Origin: Massospora cicadina
Taxonomy: Eukaryota; Entomophthoromycota; Entomophthoromycetes; Entomophthorales; Entomophthoraceae
NCBI GenBank assembly: GCA_022478985.1
Contig: JAKSZP010018540.1
Span: forward strand, 101,471 to 165,470
DNA length: 64,000 nucleotides
Direction of reading: 5' to 3'
Below the pieces are notes generated by a model that was not told where the DNA came from, did not search any database, and was given only the letters and a program-made list of their open reading frames with translations. Positions 45,090 to 57,243 of the stretch are shown here, one piece after another. The first letter of the stretch is position 1. Each line of letters opens with the position of its first letter. A program made the position numbers and the translations under genes.

Positions 45090-46829
45090 GGTGTTTACTC
45101 TTCTTAACATATATGCCCCAAAAAAGCTCAACTTACCACATTGACTTTATTCAAGAAGTCCCCCTTGAATTTCTAGATATCACCTTTATTTTGGGTGATT
45201 TCAATTGCTGGTCATTTACTGCAAATGATCGCTGTCCTTTAATATCCTAATCTACCATGCAATATAGAATTTTAGTTCTTAAAGCACAAAGAATATATAT
45301 GCTCCCCTCCCCGGTAATTTTTCTGGGGTAACACACATGACACGGTCACATATACAGCAGGGTACATTGTTATCATTGACTGCACATAGGCTAATTCTTC
45401 CACCGTTATTTTTACCACTAATTTTCAGGCTTAATACTACTTTGGTGCAATTTCTAGACCATTTTAAGTAAAAAGTTACATAGTTTCACTTGACTAACCA
45501 CAGACCCAACAATCTGAAATAAGGTAAATAATGATATAATATTTAGCAACGAGTTCTCAAAATGGAGTCCCAACATTTACCATTACCTTATAAGTGTGTC
45601 TATTTTACCAAGATTCCTTTTTAATACGGGGTTTTTTGAAACATCACGCTGCTGCAAAGTGGATTGCCACACGCCAAAACCATGTGTCTATGGTGGCAGC
45701 TGCACATCTCCAACACACTCTTTCCAATCTGAAAAGAAACGCCCTTTACAGCGGATATGTTCTATCATTGGCTTGCAAATGAGTTATAACAACTTCTTTC
45801 CTACAATATCTAGTCATTGCAACCTAGAAATTTCAAGTAAACTGGCGGAGCTTCTCAAATCACAAAAGGGTAAATTCAAAAATTATTTTTATGTGTCGCC
45901 TTAATGCACAATGTCAAGGTAATTCTTGTACCCAAGTTTGTTCTATCACAGATAAACTGTTTAATTCCCCAAAGAAGTATACAGAGGTGGTTCACAATAT
46001 TATGCCACATTATATCAAGTAGATGTCTATGATCAGAGGGCATACAACGTTTTTAGGATATAAAATCACTATCCTTATATCCTAACTAATCTATTTAATG
46101 TTGTATATATTGAAAAACTATGAGATGCTGTATTCATGGCATCTCACTAGAAAATATCTGGCCTGAAGGTATTTCATATGAATTCTATTAGACATTTAAT
46201 TCAATTGCACCTCTATTTAAAGAACTCATCCTTAAGTGCCTTTATAGAGATTAGCCTATTGCATGATGAGTGTTAAGCCTTTGTGGCAACCTTATTAAAA
46301 AAAGGTGATCCTAACAACCTGGGTGATTAACACCAATTTTACTCACCAACAAAAAATTAAAATTGTGACCAAGCTACTAAACCAACTATAAGATTGCTCA
46401 AAAACCACATAAAGCAAAAATATGGAGTTGACTCCAGCCACAGTATATGGACAACATCTTCACTGTTGTCAATGTGTGCCAGTTTAAATCAGATAGGGCA
46501 CTGACTTTTTGTGACCAAAAAGCATATTATTGCGTGCACTGAAAATATTTTAGGGATGTAATAAAAACATTTCTGCCTTCTAAAACAGTTTATTAACTGG
46601 ATAATGCTTTCAACTATGTCAGCAAACATGGCCATTTGTGCTACAGGATTTTTATAGAACCCCATTCTCCCAAAGCGCTGTTAAAACAGAATGTCACTCT
46701 AATTCCTTTGTTGTAAAAGTTTAGGTTGGACCCAATACTGAGCGCCATTGATCAGAATTTGAATGGTATTTCCACCCAGGGTCAAAAGCCTCTCACAGTA
46801 ATTCCATTTGTAGAAAATTGTGTGTGTTG
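45090..46829 (+). pseudogene. L2 ORF2: endonuclease and reverse transcriptase remnants
   Basis: Endonuclease: NIYAPKKLNL then ILGDFNCWSF with the GDFN catalytic box at 45194-45205. RT: KKGDPNNLGD followed by a remnant of the A-L-S-N motif near 46290-46360; an L1-like FVTKKHI segment near 46505; INW-ML-N and ATGFL near 46590-46650; and the palm box, which reads PFVENCVC (46804-46827) where L1 has AFADDCVA. Both catalytic aspartates are gone. A5 starts at 46830. Confidence 0.72.
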
Positions 46830-47377
46830 TGTTATAAATTTGGGCGGTATAGTTGATTTCTGCCATAAGGGTCATACAGGTCAAACCCACTGAGCAAATG
46901 ACAGACGTTGTGAGGATAGTTGGTCCACCAAACATACTGAAAATATAAGTAAAAAGGAGCAATCGCCTTGACAACAATTTTAGTTGTTTTATATAAATAC
47001 TGCGACTCTTTGCTGTTCCACTCTCTCTACTACCAACTACTACTCCTTTCAATCACCATCTCGCTTATATACTAGAGACTTCAGACAATACCACTCTAAT
47101 AGCTTAGGCTATTCTATTCCGCCAATTCTCCTTGGTTTTGGCTTGTTATTCTTCAACTCTCTATCACCCTAATTTAAGGCGATCTATCTTGTATTTGTCA
47201 AACGTTGACTTTACCAATCGCCTTAATTAAATGCAATCCAATAACAACCTGTTATAACCCAATATCACCTCATCTTGAGGCACTCAAATAAGCATAACAA
47301 ATAACACTGTCAGCAGATTCTTCCCAATCTGCCACAGCTATTTAGGCTTATCATCCAATCATATTGGAATTGTGACA
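46830..47377 (-). repeat. A5 3' LTR
   Basis: On the minus strand it runs from TGTCACAATTCCAATATGATTGG to ACCGCCCAAATTTATAACA. The family TATA and AATAAA regions are in the middle. Confidence 0.88.
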
Positions 47378-47395
47378 TTACCCCCTCTTGACTGG
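47378..47395 (-). promoter_or_regulatory. A5 polypurine tract
   Basis: CCAGTCAAGAGGGGGTAA on the minus strand, directly before the LTR. Confidence 0.82.
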
Positions 47396-47419
47396 ATGAT
47401 AAGGCTCCTATTGCTTATA

Positions 47420-48640
47420 TGGCAAGAAGAACTTTGCATGCACTCAGTTAGGAAACTAACCACTTGCAGGGTCCTTGATGGTATAGGCGTCGACCCCAGT
47501 TTTCTCTATAACTTCAAATGGACCAATCCAAATACTGGCCAACTTTTATTTCCGCCCAAACCCATGTTGATCATGGAAAAGAACCATATCGCCTCTTTGA
47601 TCTGAGCAACCCACTACAGCATACCTTATTGGCTGCCTGATTATTGTTCTTCTTGGGTAAGCTGAAGGATTAAGCTTTGGTTTGCTTGTTATCAATGTGT
47701 TTGAGAGGTTAGTCAAATAGTGGTGGGTTCCTTTCCGCTGGTGTCTTCTACACATGAATAAAGCAATTCCAGAAGAGACGGGTGTCGCCCATATAGTAGT
47801 TGAAAGAGACTCTTCCTCATGCCAGAATGGTAGCTAATATTATAGTCAAACATGGCAGTGGAAAGGAGGGAAAACTAATTGGAAGGTCAATCCATTACTA
47901 ATTTCTGTAGTATGTTCACAAAGGTCCCATTAACCCGTTTGACCATTCCATTAGTCTCAGGGTGTTATGGAGTCATCAGAGCCCCGTGGATGCCCATAAT
48001 ATCATTTAATTTGGGGAGGATGTGCGAGGTGAAGTTAATTTCATTATTGGTAAGAATGAACTGAGGGCAGCCATGTCACTGGATGATAAATTCCATTACA
48101 AATAAGGCCACTGTGACCCCCCAGATCTCATATTGCCCATGTGTCAATCCACCTGGTCAAGTGGTCAATAGCCACCAAAATGTACTTACACCAGTTGGTT
48201 CCATTGGCAGAGGGCCAACTACATCTAGGGAAACCGTATGCCAAGAAAAATGTGGTTTCACTAACTTGTATGAGGTCTTCTGGCGAAATGGATTCTCCAC
48301 TTGGCATTGATAGCAACAGGAAATGGTTTCAATCATGTCAAAGTTTAAGCTTTTCCAATAATACTGAGTGTGCAACAACTCTATTGCCTTGCGCACCCCA
48401 CCATGTCTGACTGCCTTGTGTGCGCTCATAATAATTCCTGGCCATGCTGAGGGTTGCGGAAAATTCACTGCTGAATCGCAAATCCGCTTGTACAGTTCCC
48501 CATTCATTTGGAAGGTATTCATCCACATCTCATTTAACACTTTAATCGATTGGGGTGGTTCGTCATTGTATTTCCCACTGATCATCTTATCATACATCAC
48601 TTCACTGGGATCCGCTGTCATGGCAATAGTCAGCAATTGA
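47420..48640 (-). pseudogene. A5 integrase
   Basis: The 200-codon frame 48157-48759 is the longest A-family open frame in the window. It holds the end of RNase H, the linker (FQMNGELYKRICDSAVNFPQ), the zinc finger (SAHKAVRHGGVRKAIELLHT, then ISCCYQCQVENPF) and the first catalytic Asp in SLDVVGPLPMEPTG. The zinc-finger His sits in RHGG where others have GHGG. Core pieces with stops follow to 47760. The C-terminal FHDQHGFGRK segment is at 47546-47600. No chromodomain is present. Confidence 0.82.
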
Positions 48641-49900
48641 GATAAACAGTCAGCGTTCTGGTGCTTTACTACTGGGTGGTGAAGGATCTCAAAGTCATAA
48701 GCCTGCAGCTTAAGGGCCCATTGAGCTAAACGCTCTTCAGGCTCTTTGAGGTTCTTCAAACAATGTAACGGCGCATGATCCGTTACAACTTTAAGCTTTA
48801 CCCATGCAAGTAGACTCTAAATTGCTTATACGCATAGATCAACGCTAAGCACTTCTGCTCAGTCACAGTATATTTTTCGCTCATGGCAGTTCAGACTTTG
48901 ACTAAAGTAAGCAATGGGATGCTCCTCTACCTTGTCATCTTTCGGAGAAAGTACTGCCTCAGCAGCAGAAAGGGACGCATTAGTCTGAACGTTAAACTCC
49001 TTATCAAAGTTTGGATAGTGTAGCGCCGGCACACTGATCAGTGTCGTCTAAAGTGTATTGAAGGCGCTTGATGAAGTTCTGTCCATTTAAACATGGCACA
49101 CTTGTTTAACAACTCAAATAGCGGCCCCCCAATACAGCTATAGTTAGGTATGAAGCACTGGTAGTAACTGACCATCACCAAAGATACCTGTATGTCAAGT
49201 TTACTATTAAGTGTAGTCATTTTACGGATGGCCTATACATTGGCTGACTGTGGTTTCTTCCACTTAGAGTCTACCACCAACCCCAGGTATTCCAACTGAT
49301 CTTTGAAGAAGTTACATTTTCGAGGCTTAATTTTAATATTTGCCTCAGTGATCATGCGGAATACTGCTTCCAGATGATCAAGGTGCTCCAAAAAGGTTTG
49401 GGTGAAAACATTGATATTGTCAAGGTATTTATAGTGGTGCATTACAGCTTCAGGTCGCCAAAGATCGTGTCCATGGCTCGTTGGAACGTAGCCAGGGCAT
49501 TACGCAGCCCATGAGGCATACAGATCAGTTAGAAGAGGCCTTTGGATGTGATTACGACACATTTCTCCTGTACCACTGCAGGTAACTCAATTTGTTAGTA
49601 ACCTGATATCAAGTCAATTGCTGAGAAATAACGAGCTCCTAACTAATCTAAAGTATCATGATCCGCATCAAGGGGTATGAGTCCTTTTTTGTAATACTAT
49701 TGAGCTTTTTATAGTCTATTACTATGCGGTTGGTGCCATTCTTATTTTTTACAATCAGAACAAGAGAAGCCCACAGACCCTTGGACAGATTGATAATTCC
49801 TGGCTTCAGCAATTTCTCAGTTTTTTTAGTGACAACATCTTCTACGGCCCTCAATCAGTAGATTGGCCAAAACCTTATGGGGAATGTTCCACTGTGTCAA
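48641..49900 (-). pseudogene. A5 reverse transcriptase and RNase H
   Basis: RT: KLLKPGIINLSKGLWASLVL then KNKNGTNRIVIDYKKLNSIT (49648-49854), then frame 49233-49442 with YKYLDNINVFTQTFLEHLDH. The palm box YLDN (49416-49427) has lost its second Asp by G-to-A. DQLEYLGLVVDSKWKKPQ continues the thumb. RNase H: the TDAS equivalent reads near 48975-49000 but is altered (QTNASLSAAEAVLSP-type), and LAQWALKLQAYDFEIL lies in the 200-codon frame. Stops separate the pieces. Confidence 0.78.
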
Positions 49901-50835
49901 ATTGATGGACCACCCCCAAGCACACCCTAAATCGTGATCGTCAACAGCAAAATCTTCTTGTACTTCTGAAATAAAGATATCACTTGGTCTGTAAGTTCTT
50001 CTGATACCCTATTGAGCTCTCCTGTGGTACCACTGTCATTATGCTGGCCGGTGACTTGACTGTTAGGGAAAATTCATCTAATGAATTAAAATCATGAACC
50101 TGAAGGACCTCCTTGATTGGATTCAAGTGTAAATACGCCACTATTTGATGTTGGCGAATTTGCATTGGTTTGATCTGGATATTTGCTAACAATACCTTGA
50201 TTTCTTCATGCCCTGTGAGTATGATCTTGAGTTACATGAGGCTCAAGCCATGTTTGATGATAGGGCCCAAGAACCTCCCCCATAAAGACCAGCAGGCACT
50301 TTCATTTCTAACTCAGTGTTCACTAGAACTTGGTATCTGGAAGGAATATATATAGGTCCTGCATCTCGGAGAGGTAGCCCTTGGTATTCATATTTTTGGG
50401 AAGGGAAAGTCTTGTTTTCAGTTAATAATAGCGAACTGGAATCACCACATCACTATATGCAAGGTTGATGTGCCCATGTGCATCAAATCCTTTGGCACTC
50501 CACTAAAGGTAAAGAAAATTGGGATCCAAAGTCCCAAAATGGCAAGAGTCTCCTTCATCATATCAACAATAGACCCAAAATGTCACAGGAAAGCGGTTCC
50601 AAATAGTAAATCATAAATTTCGTTTGATGGCACAATTGCCAGAGCTACAATGACATTGTACTCAAACTGCAATGGTAGAGCGCTGTACGCTCCCTCAGAG
50701 AGGGTGGTTTTTGGCTCCAGTGGTCCTGTACACCATTCAATGGTCCACATAAGGTTTTTAATGTCTTTTTCACCATCAACTTAGTGAAAACTATATTGAC
50801 TGGTGCGCATGTATCTATTATAGCGCAAAATCTAT
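49901..50835 (-). pseudogene. A5 protease and PR-RT linker
   Basis: The protease box at 50801-50815 reads IIDTCAPVNIVFTKLMVK: the glycine of DTGA is Cys. Linker frame 49980-50192 (MQIRQHQIVAYLHLNPIKEV, then LQVHDFNSLDEFSLTVKSPA) matches A1-A4. Confidence 0.78.
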
Positions 50836-51960
50836 TTTTTGATAAAAAAATATCACAGTATGTACACTCAGAATATGAATAGTATTGATTGTTTAATATG
50901 TGGACATTTACAGGTTCTCTTTTTCAAAAAAAATCCTTATCCCCTCACCTACTTTATGGTATTCTTTAACAATGGCATCTACAGGAAGGGCAACGTTTAC
51001 TCCTTTCAGAGTTGGCATATCTGTAGCAGAATCCAAATTTTCTGAGGAAGCCAATCAAGCATTTGGCAGGCATATGACTTTGTTTGCTCTGAAGGTCCTT
51101 CAACCTTGCAGCATTGGCTTGAGCTTGTGCTACTACATTCACTCCTCCAACTGGCTGTTGATATAATATTCTGTCATCATACCGAGGGACTTCTATGGGA
51201 TATACTACTATTGATTCAGGGACGTTAAGGGTTGGGATCATGGAGGTAGAGAGTTCTGTCTCTATTCCGCTCCATCTTTTCCCTGGTAGTATTGATATTG
51301 TTGCATGTAGTGCACAAAACAGTTAGGGCAGATTCGTGCCAAGTAGCCAGTGTGAACGCATTCATAGCAACTAACCCCATACAATCCACATCAATGATTT
51401 TTGTTGGATGGTCTAGATTGACAAAAGTTTTGGGTCATTCAGCATAATCAGGGCCAGGTTGGTATGATGATTGCTGGAATTTGGCGTAACTAGTTCCTGG
51501 TCAGTAGTCAGGTTGCTGGTGAATTTTTTAAGTGGCCCTGGGGCAGTAGTTGAACTGTTGAGAATAATTTGGCTGAGGTCAAGGTGTTGAATTATAGTAA
51601 GGTCGAGGGTTGCTAGGTGAGACGTGGGCCAGACAAGCGTATTCTCCTGAATAAGAGGGTACACCAGAGGAAGTAGTTTTTTGCTCCATAGTTGGCTGTG
51701 GGAAGTCAGGGGATATGCGATGTAAAAACTGTACAATTTTGAGCAGGGATTGTCATCATCAGAATTGGCAAAATGACATTGTGAAGCTCTTGGTATGGCT
51801 TTACCACAGAGGCATTACAGTGCACATGTTGGTTTTTTCTAAGTATCCTTCCCTAATCAACACGTGAGCTTCTTTCATAAATTAATCATCGAAAATCATG
51901 AGAGTCTCACTAAGGCAGAATCCAATCATTAAGAATTCTGCCTTTTGCTGCGACATCTTT
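50836..51960 (-). pseudogene. A5 gag, C-terminal part
   Basis: It contains frame 50966-51241 (IPTLNVPESIVVYPIEVPRY, then AKCLIGFLRKFGF) and, around 51330-51385, the zinc knuckle GLYGVSCYECVHTGYLARICPN. The CX2CX4HX4C pattern is kept except that His is Tyr, a single C-to-T change. The 107-codon frame 51413-51736 lies upstream of the knuckle and overlaps the Asn/Gln/Tyr-rich region. Gag is cut at 51960 by D and resumes at 63165. Confidence 0.72.
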
Positions 51961-51965
51961 GAAGT

Positions 51966-51989
51966 TGTCATGTTTAAATGACATGATGG
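51966..51989 (+). repeat. D 5' LTR, first 24 bases
   Basis: TGTCATGTTTAAATGACATG-like start. The 3' LTR starts TGTCATGATTAAAGGACAAG. The last 14 bases are the left copy of the L1 target duplication. Confidence 0.88.
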
Positions 51990-52070
51990 TTTTTTTCTTT
52001 CTCATAACAATCACTTTAGTTACTACGATTTGATTCAAACAGCAAATTTGGATAATCACAAACAGGAAAG

Positions 52071-53128
52071 ATGGGTGACTTTAATAGCAAAAATAATACA
52101 ACATGGGTGAGCGTCGCGGCGAGTGGTGCACTTAACGGTGCAACTAAGGGCAAGAAACGCCCTGGAGGGGGACCAGGAACCCAATCCGCAAAGAAATCGC
52201 AAACTCAAACACCGTCTGGGTTTATGGTATTCACTGTAAAGCACGCGCAATATATGTACATTCAGTTAAACCAACCCTTATCAAAGGTGGAACATGGGAT
52301 CAGACTCTTCCTTGGGGATGAGTCACTGACTCTGTGGGAGAAAACATGTGAGCACAGCCCTCACTTTTCCCTCACGCGGTATATGTAGCCACCAACAACA
52401 TGGGCCACAGCTGGATCGACATTGGTTTCAAAACAGCCAATGAAGCCGATGCTGCAGCAAAAATCTGTGTGGAAATTGCCCTCCATTAGGGCAAAAAAAT
52501 TGTGTGCACCGCGCGCACCAGATGGAACAAAGCAAAAACTTTGTTCATCTCCTTTGACTCGCTCCCCACCAACCTTCCTCATAAGGTAACTGAGGATGAG
52601 CTCCGCAAAGGTCTCATGGCCTATGGAGAAATCCAACAACTCAAATTACAGCGATTTCACTTAATGCCCAACCTGTGCACAGGCAAAGCTATCGCTGTAA
52701 TCAATCTCTTCCCAGAAGTGGAAGATGATTTATCCAGAATTCCTCGCACAGCAGAACTTCACTTTGCAGATGGGGGCCAGTTGGCTGCATTCTGAGTTAC
52801 ACCGGAATGCACACCGCCCATTTGCAACCACTGTGGCTCACTGGGCCACAAGGAACATGCATGCCCTGTAAAAGAGGGATTAATGGAAAATGATTTTTGT
52901 GAAGAAGCTATGGACGAAGATAATGAAAACTTCGCCAAAATGATTGATGGCCACCACCCATTCCGCTGGGGTGAAGATGTACTATACTCCATCGTGGACC
53001 CAGTTACAAGTAAACAGCGTAAAGCAGCACAAAAAGCCCGCAAGAGAGCAGCGGCTGAAGCGGCGGCACATGCGGAATCCGCCATTAACCACAGACAAAT
53101 TCAGGAGGATATTTCAGATATTCACTGA
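52071..53128 (+). pseudogene. L1 ORF1: RNA-binding protein with zinc knuckle
   Basis: It starts MGDFNSKNNTTWVSVAASGA (52071), followed by a basic Gly/Lys/Gln-rich stretch. A frameshift near 52365 moves to VYVATNNMGHSWIDIGFKTA. An in-frame TAG follows ALH near 52487, and a TGA follows QLAAF near 52793. The knuckle at 52823-52864 is a complete CX2CX4HX4C: CNHCGSLGHKEHAC. After that come an acidic segment and an Ala/Arg/Lys-rich helix (KQRKAAQKARKRAAAEAAAH). ORF1 proteins bind the LINE RNA. The degenerate copy in L2 supports the whole reading. Confidence 0.82.
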
Positions 53129-53389
53129 ACCAACCATTCAATACAATATGCCCAGGTCAAAAATTTTCACAGTAACCAGACTGAGCCACAAAGCGTCATC
53201 ATTCATGCACATAATGAGGAACAATGCAACCGCAATTTGGGTGAAAATGCGGTGCACAATGCAACAAAGTTGAACCTCAAAATTATAAAATTTAATTAAC
53301 AACCCGCATCAAATCAACATGAGACCTGTGCAGGAAAAGTTGATGCAAATGCAAAAAACTGGAATTCCCTTGAATCATTGGGTCAGATC

Positions 53390-54440
53390 AAGGGAACCAA
53401 CAATGGCAGTGAAAGAGTTGGAGTACAGACGCAGAGCATGGCCAAAATGAGCTGCGGTGGGATAGGACCAGAGGGTCCTCCCAACCACTCCTGAGGCGCC
53501 ACGGGCACCTCAGTGTCAATAGAAATGCTAAACATCGCGGGAGCCTGGGCTCATACGTCCTAAGCCAAAAGCTGGCATTCCTGTGAAAACCTCTTGTAGA
53601 CATCTTGGCCAGCCAAGAAACCCACTGCCTACAAGGGGAAGAAGAATCCCTGGTCAACCAGGGTTGCACCATCACAATCAGTATGGACATCTCACTGTGG
53701 GGTGATAGTCCAAAACAACAAAAAATTTAAAAATACAAATTCATCATCACACACTTGCACGGTCAAGTCCTGGTAGCAACAATCACATGCCAAGATGAAA
53801 TAATTTTGTTAGCATGTATCTATGCACCGTGCACTGCAACTGAGAGAAAAAAAATTGAAAAAATTTCTACTCTCACCCTCCCACCAGATATCATCATGTT
53901 AGGCGATTTCAAATGCTGGGATAACCCCAATACAGATTGATGGCCTAATCCCAGGGGATACCCACCTGGACACATTGAATATTGCACAATGAAGGCATCT
54001 CTTGACTTACAGGATGCTCTTCCTCCCAAACTACCAATCCTTCCCCATATGAAAAGACCCAACATACGTGAGAGGGACTGCTCATATCAATGAGTCATAT
54101 TGACCACATCCTCATCCCGCAATCCCACCACTCAAGAATCTCCAAATTTAAAAACAGCAAAAAGATCAATTTTTCTGATCATTGATTAGTTACAGTGCAG
54201 TTAGTGCCAACCCAATCCCACACACAGGTGTCTCCTTGGAGAAAGCTTCACCCAGAAAATATAAAATTGCCCAAGATATCTGACTGGGTTGAAAACAAGG
54301 CTACAAACCTAGAATTCACAGCTCCATTCACTTGGATCCCATCAGAACATGGAAATGTTTCAAAAAGGATTTAATAAACAAAACCTGACATATTGCATCA
54401 CGCAAGTACACCGCAGACACAGCCACAATCAAGCGTACCT
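53390..54440 (+). pseudogene. L1 ORF2, endonuclease domain
   Basis: APE-type endonuclease boxes appear in order: ILASQETHCLQGEEE (QETH at 53614-53625), IILLACIYAPCTATERKKIE, IIMLGDFKCWDNP (GDFK for the usual GDFN, about 53897-53925), SHIDHILIPQSHHSRISKFK (54090-54150) and NFSDH with TGA after it (54174-54190), where SDHWLV is expected. The domain nicks target DNA to prime reverse transcription. Frame changes near 53940 and the TGA show it is not functional as it stands. Confidence 0.82.
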
Positions 54441-55620
54441 TGGCAGAACTAGACCACCTGGAAATTTCTACTCCAAGATCTGGCTATAGCCCTAACTGGG
54501 GATGCAAATGGGCAGAAATTTCAGCCCAACTTAATAATCTCATCTTAAAACATCAACACAGAATCAAAGTATCAAACAAAGGTAAGTTCATAAAGGAAGG
54601 CGAAAACTGTTCAACATACTTCTTCCACCAATTCCATTCCCGCGGAAACCAGCCCACATGCACACAGGTCCGCAAGACCAATGGCACCGTGGCAACTGAC
54701 CCTGAGGAGGTCAAGGCGGAAGTACACCGCAATTACACCAAATTATATTGTGAAACACCAACAAATTCACAAAAAATTAAATAATTTATTCAAACTGCCG
54801 AGATACAAAGTACACCACCAGATTACAATATACTATCCCTTATTATATGAGAGGAGCTTTGGGAAACAATTCGCGGTGCACCACGTAGGCAATGCCCAGG
54901 GCCTGATGGATTACCTTACAAATTTTATAAAAAATATTTTCAACAAATCGCCCCCCTCCTATTGGCGTCTATGAACCAGAGCTTGTTAAAAACATGCGTA
55001 TTACCAGGAGGTCATGAACCCTATGTTATGACCTTGTATAAAAAGGGTGACAAGTTGGACCTGGCCAACTGGCGCCCAATTGCACTCTCCAATTCTGACA
55101 CAAAAATTCTAACAAAAATTTTAGCATCCAGATTAGGCGCAATTGCCTCTGACGTCCTGTCCCCAACCAGTTTGGGTTTATACCAGGGCGTTCAATCTGG
55201 AACAACATTCACCCTGTTGCAAATATTTGCCAATCCAAAGCAACTGGTGCCCTGGTCTTCTTGGATCAGGAAAAGGCGTATGACCGTTGTAGCTGGCCAT
55301 GCCTAAAAGAATGTCTACATGCCTTCAAACTCCCACCAAGATTCATAAAATGGGCGATGCTCCTAACAGAATCTGCAACCATGGCTTTATGTGGCCCTGG
55401 ATTCTTAACAAATAAGATTAAACCACACAGAGGGCTCAAACAAGGGGATCCCCTCAGCCCAATGCTATATAATTTCATCTTTGACCCACTCCTCCGAGTA
55501 ACTGACTCACGTCTCATGGGGATAACCGCACAAGGACAACCAACAGTCAAGATACTGGCCTTTGCAGATGACTGCGTAGCAGGTATAGCAAACAATGAAG
55601 ATGCCTGACAGCTGGAACGC
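54441..55620 (+). pseudogene. L1 ORF2, reverse transcriptase domain
   Basis: Preceded by a linker (ISAQLNNLILKHQHRIKVSN, then FIKEGENCSTYFFHQFHSRG). RT blocks: TLYKKGDKLDLANWRPIALS then NSDTKILTKILASRLGAI (55031-55150); FLDQEKAYDRCSWPCLKECL (55255-55320) with the first catalytic Asp; HRGLKQGDPLSPMLYNFIFD (55425-55490); and FADDC at 55561-55575 with both catalytic Asp residues. A shift near 54780-54960 and one near 55240 interrupt the frame. The order KKGD, NWRPIALSN, DQEKAYD, GDPLSP, FADD is the classic LINE RT layout. Confidence 0.88.
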
Positions 55621-57071
55621 ACTCAAGAGGAATACTCCAAGGTGAGCAATGCATCGCTTAACAAAAGGAAGAAAGAAATTATCCTCTTAGGCAAATATAC
55701 AAACAATTGGGCTACAACATCAGAACCTCTTACCAACACTCGAAGAAAGAACCCAATCATCTTACCCTTTGCAACACCTCCCACCAACACTCCTGTCCGA
55801 CACCTTGGAATCTGGCTAGAATCAGGGGGATATGCTACTGAGACAATGGAAAGTAACCTGTTACAACGGGTATCCAAACGCGTAGCCTCCCTCAGGGGGA
55901 GAGCTCCAGGACTAACAGGACGAGTTACAGTTGCTAACTCGCTCACCCTCCCAATACTGTGGTACCAGGCCCATGCGATAGCCTTCTCACCTACCTTTAT
56001 ATCCTCAATTAGCGCGCTTATCCAGGGCTGGTTGTGGCCTGGCTCTCACCCTCATACACGGATGGAAACACTATTTGGCCCGCGCTCAAGTGGAGGCATG
56101 GGACTAATAGATTTTGAGAGCCACGCCAATTACATCCTAGGTACCTGGATAAAGGAAATCCTTGCTCCAGACCTCCCACAACAACATTGGTCCAGAGCAG
56201 CAAGGACTAACTTTGCACAAGCGCTCAAATTAGCCAACCCACATAGTCCACCCAGACTACTTTCATACCTTTCCAAACATCATACTGCAACGGATCCGCA
56301 TGGAACCTCCCCTCATTTCAAACATATCCTCCAAACATTCCGCCGTATGGGATGGACCATAGAGAACATGGGTACTATACAGGGAAGGGGACGACCCAGC
56401 CCCCAATTCAAATTAAGGAACCCAGAAAACCACCCCCAGAGGGATATGCTCGCAACAACCCCAAGAATAGCTAGGATATAATACCTAGATAAGCTGGACA
56501 TTCCCTATGATTTAACCACACAGAAAGCAATGTGGAAAATGACTCACCACCCACTTCTACAGCCAAGGATAAGAGCAAACGCCTGGCGCTGTTTGAGAAG
56601 GACCTATAGGATGGCGGACCGCTCCAACTCCCTCCACAAAACATGTGCAGTATGTGGAGGGGAGGGATCCCTACATCACCGCCTAGAAACATGCCCCCCA
56701 ACCAAAGCTATATGGCAGGAAGTCGCACGCCTGCTCAAGATTTAAAACAAAAAGGAATTCTCGATATTAAAGAGTATCTTTGCGCTCCAGATTGAGTCAC
56801 CAATCCCATCTACTCTCCGCTCCCCAATAATACCCATTACAATGTGGACAATACACACAATTGCATTAGATGCGTTCAAGGCACGGTCTCAACCATTCAT
56901 GGGATTATCAACAGATTCCATGTCCACTTAGTAGAGCACTTCCAACCTGGCTCTATGGATATGAGACCAAGACAAAAAGCGCTCATAGAATCATGGTTCC
57001 CACTCTGGTTCCTCCACACAGATCCTTTCCTTCACACCTGCTCCATAGTAGGGGAAACCCCCTCAGAGTAG
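55621..57071 (+). pseudogene. L1 ORF2, C-terminal region with zinc motif
   Basis: The 279-codon frame 55642-56481 (NASLNKRKKEIILLGKYTNN, then RHLGIWLESGGYATETMESN, later GSHPHTRMETLFGPRSSGGM) is the RT-thumb and connector region found in Tad/L1-type LINEs. After a TAA, frame 56530-56745 holds a Cys/His motif CAVCGGEGSLHHRLETC (56644-56694), the C-terminal zinc motif of such RTs, in the context LETCPPTKAIWQEV. Remaining coding traces reach about 57070. It is the longest continuous frame in the window. Confidence 0.82.
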
Positions 57072-57229
57072 CGCACTAACCCCCCATACCTAGCAGTCCC
57101 ACTGGCAACAGGGGTAACTTGAGTACCCTGGGGTGCCCAATTTTTTATATTTTTGTTAGTTATTTTCCTAGTTTCATGTATATTCGGTAATGTACGTCCC
57201 CTGGTCAGCTTACCTCGGTTAAATAAAAT
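57072..57229 (+). other. L1 3' untranslated end and tail
   Basis: The T-rich stretch ends with ACGTCCCCTGGTCAGCTTACCTC and GGTTAAATAAAAT. The same block ends L3 at 3800-3838. It is the probable RT recognition site. Confidence 0.75.
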
Positions 57230-57243
57230 AAATGACATGATAG

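Larger units (their letters stand above)
43500..46829 (+). mobile_element. L2: degenerate Tad-like LINE, 3' end displaced by A5
   Basis: Each diagnostic block of LINE L1 is found in the same order but heavily decayed: an ORF1 segment (ATFISKIFNCGWFYLGFPTA against ATNNMGHSWIDIGFKTANEA in L1), zinc knuckle, endonuclease GDFN box, RT blocks. A5 begins three codons after the RT catalytic box, and the rest of L2 should lie beyond A5, right of the window. The left border is approximate. With few open codons left, it is much older than L1. Confidence 0.75.
51990..57229 (+). mobile_element. L1: Tad-like LINE (non-LTR retrotransposon), apparently full length
   Basis: Flanked by AAATGACATGATGG (51976-51989) and AAATGACATGATAG (57230-57243), a 14-bp duplication with one mismatch inside the D 5' LTR. 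It has a short 5' leader, ORF1 with zinc knuckle (52071-53128), ORF2 with APE endonuclease, RT and a C-terminal zinc motif (about 53390-56745), a 3' untranslated part and an A/T tail ending TTAAATAAAAT. It is the element with the longest open frames (279 codons) and one of the last to arrive. It still carries several stops and shifts. Confidence 0.92.

Noticed and set aside
46699..47052. 117-codon minus-strand frame
   Set aside because: It spans the junction of L2 and the A5 LTR, so it is an accident of the insertion.
55266..55622. 118-codon minus-strand frame
   Set aside because: It is the exact shadow of the L1 reverse transcriptase blocks on the + strand.
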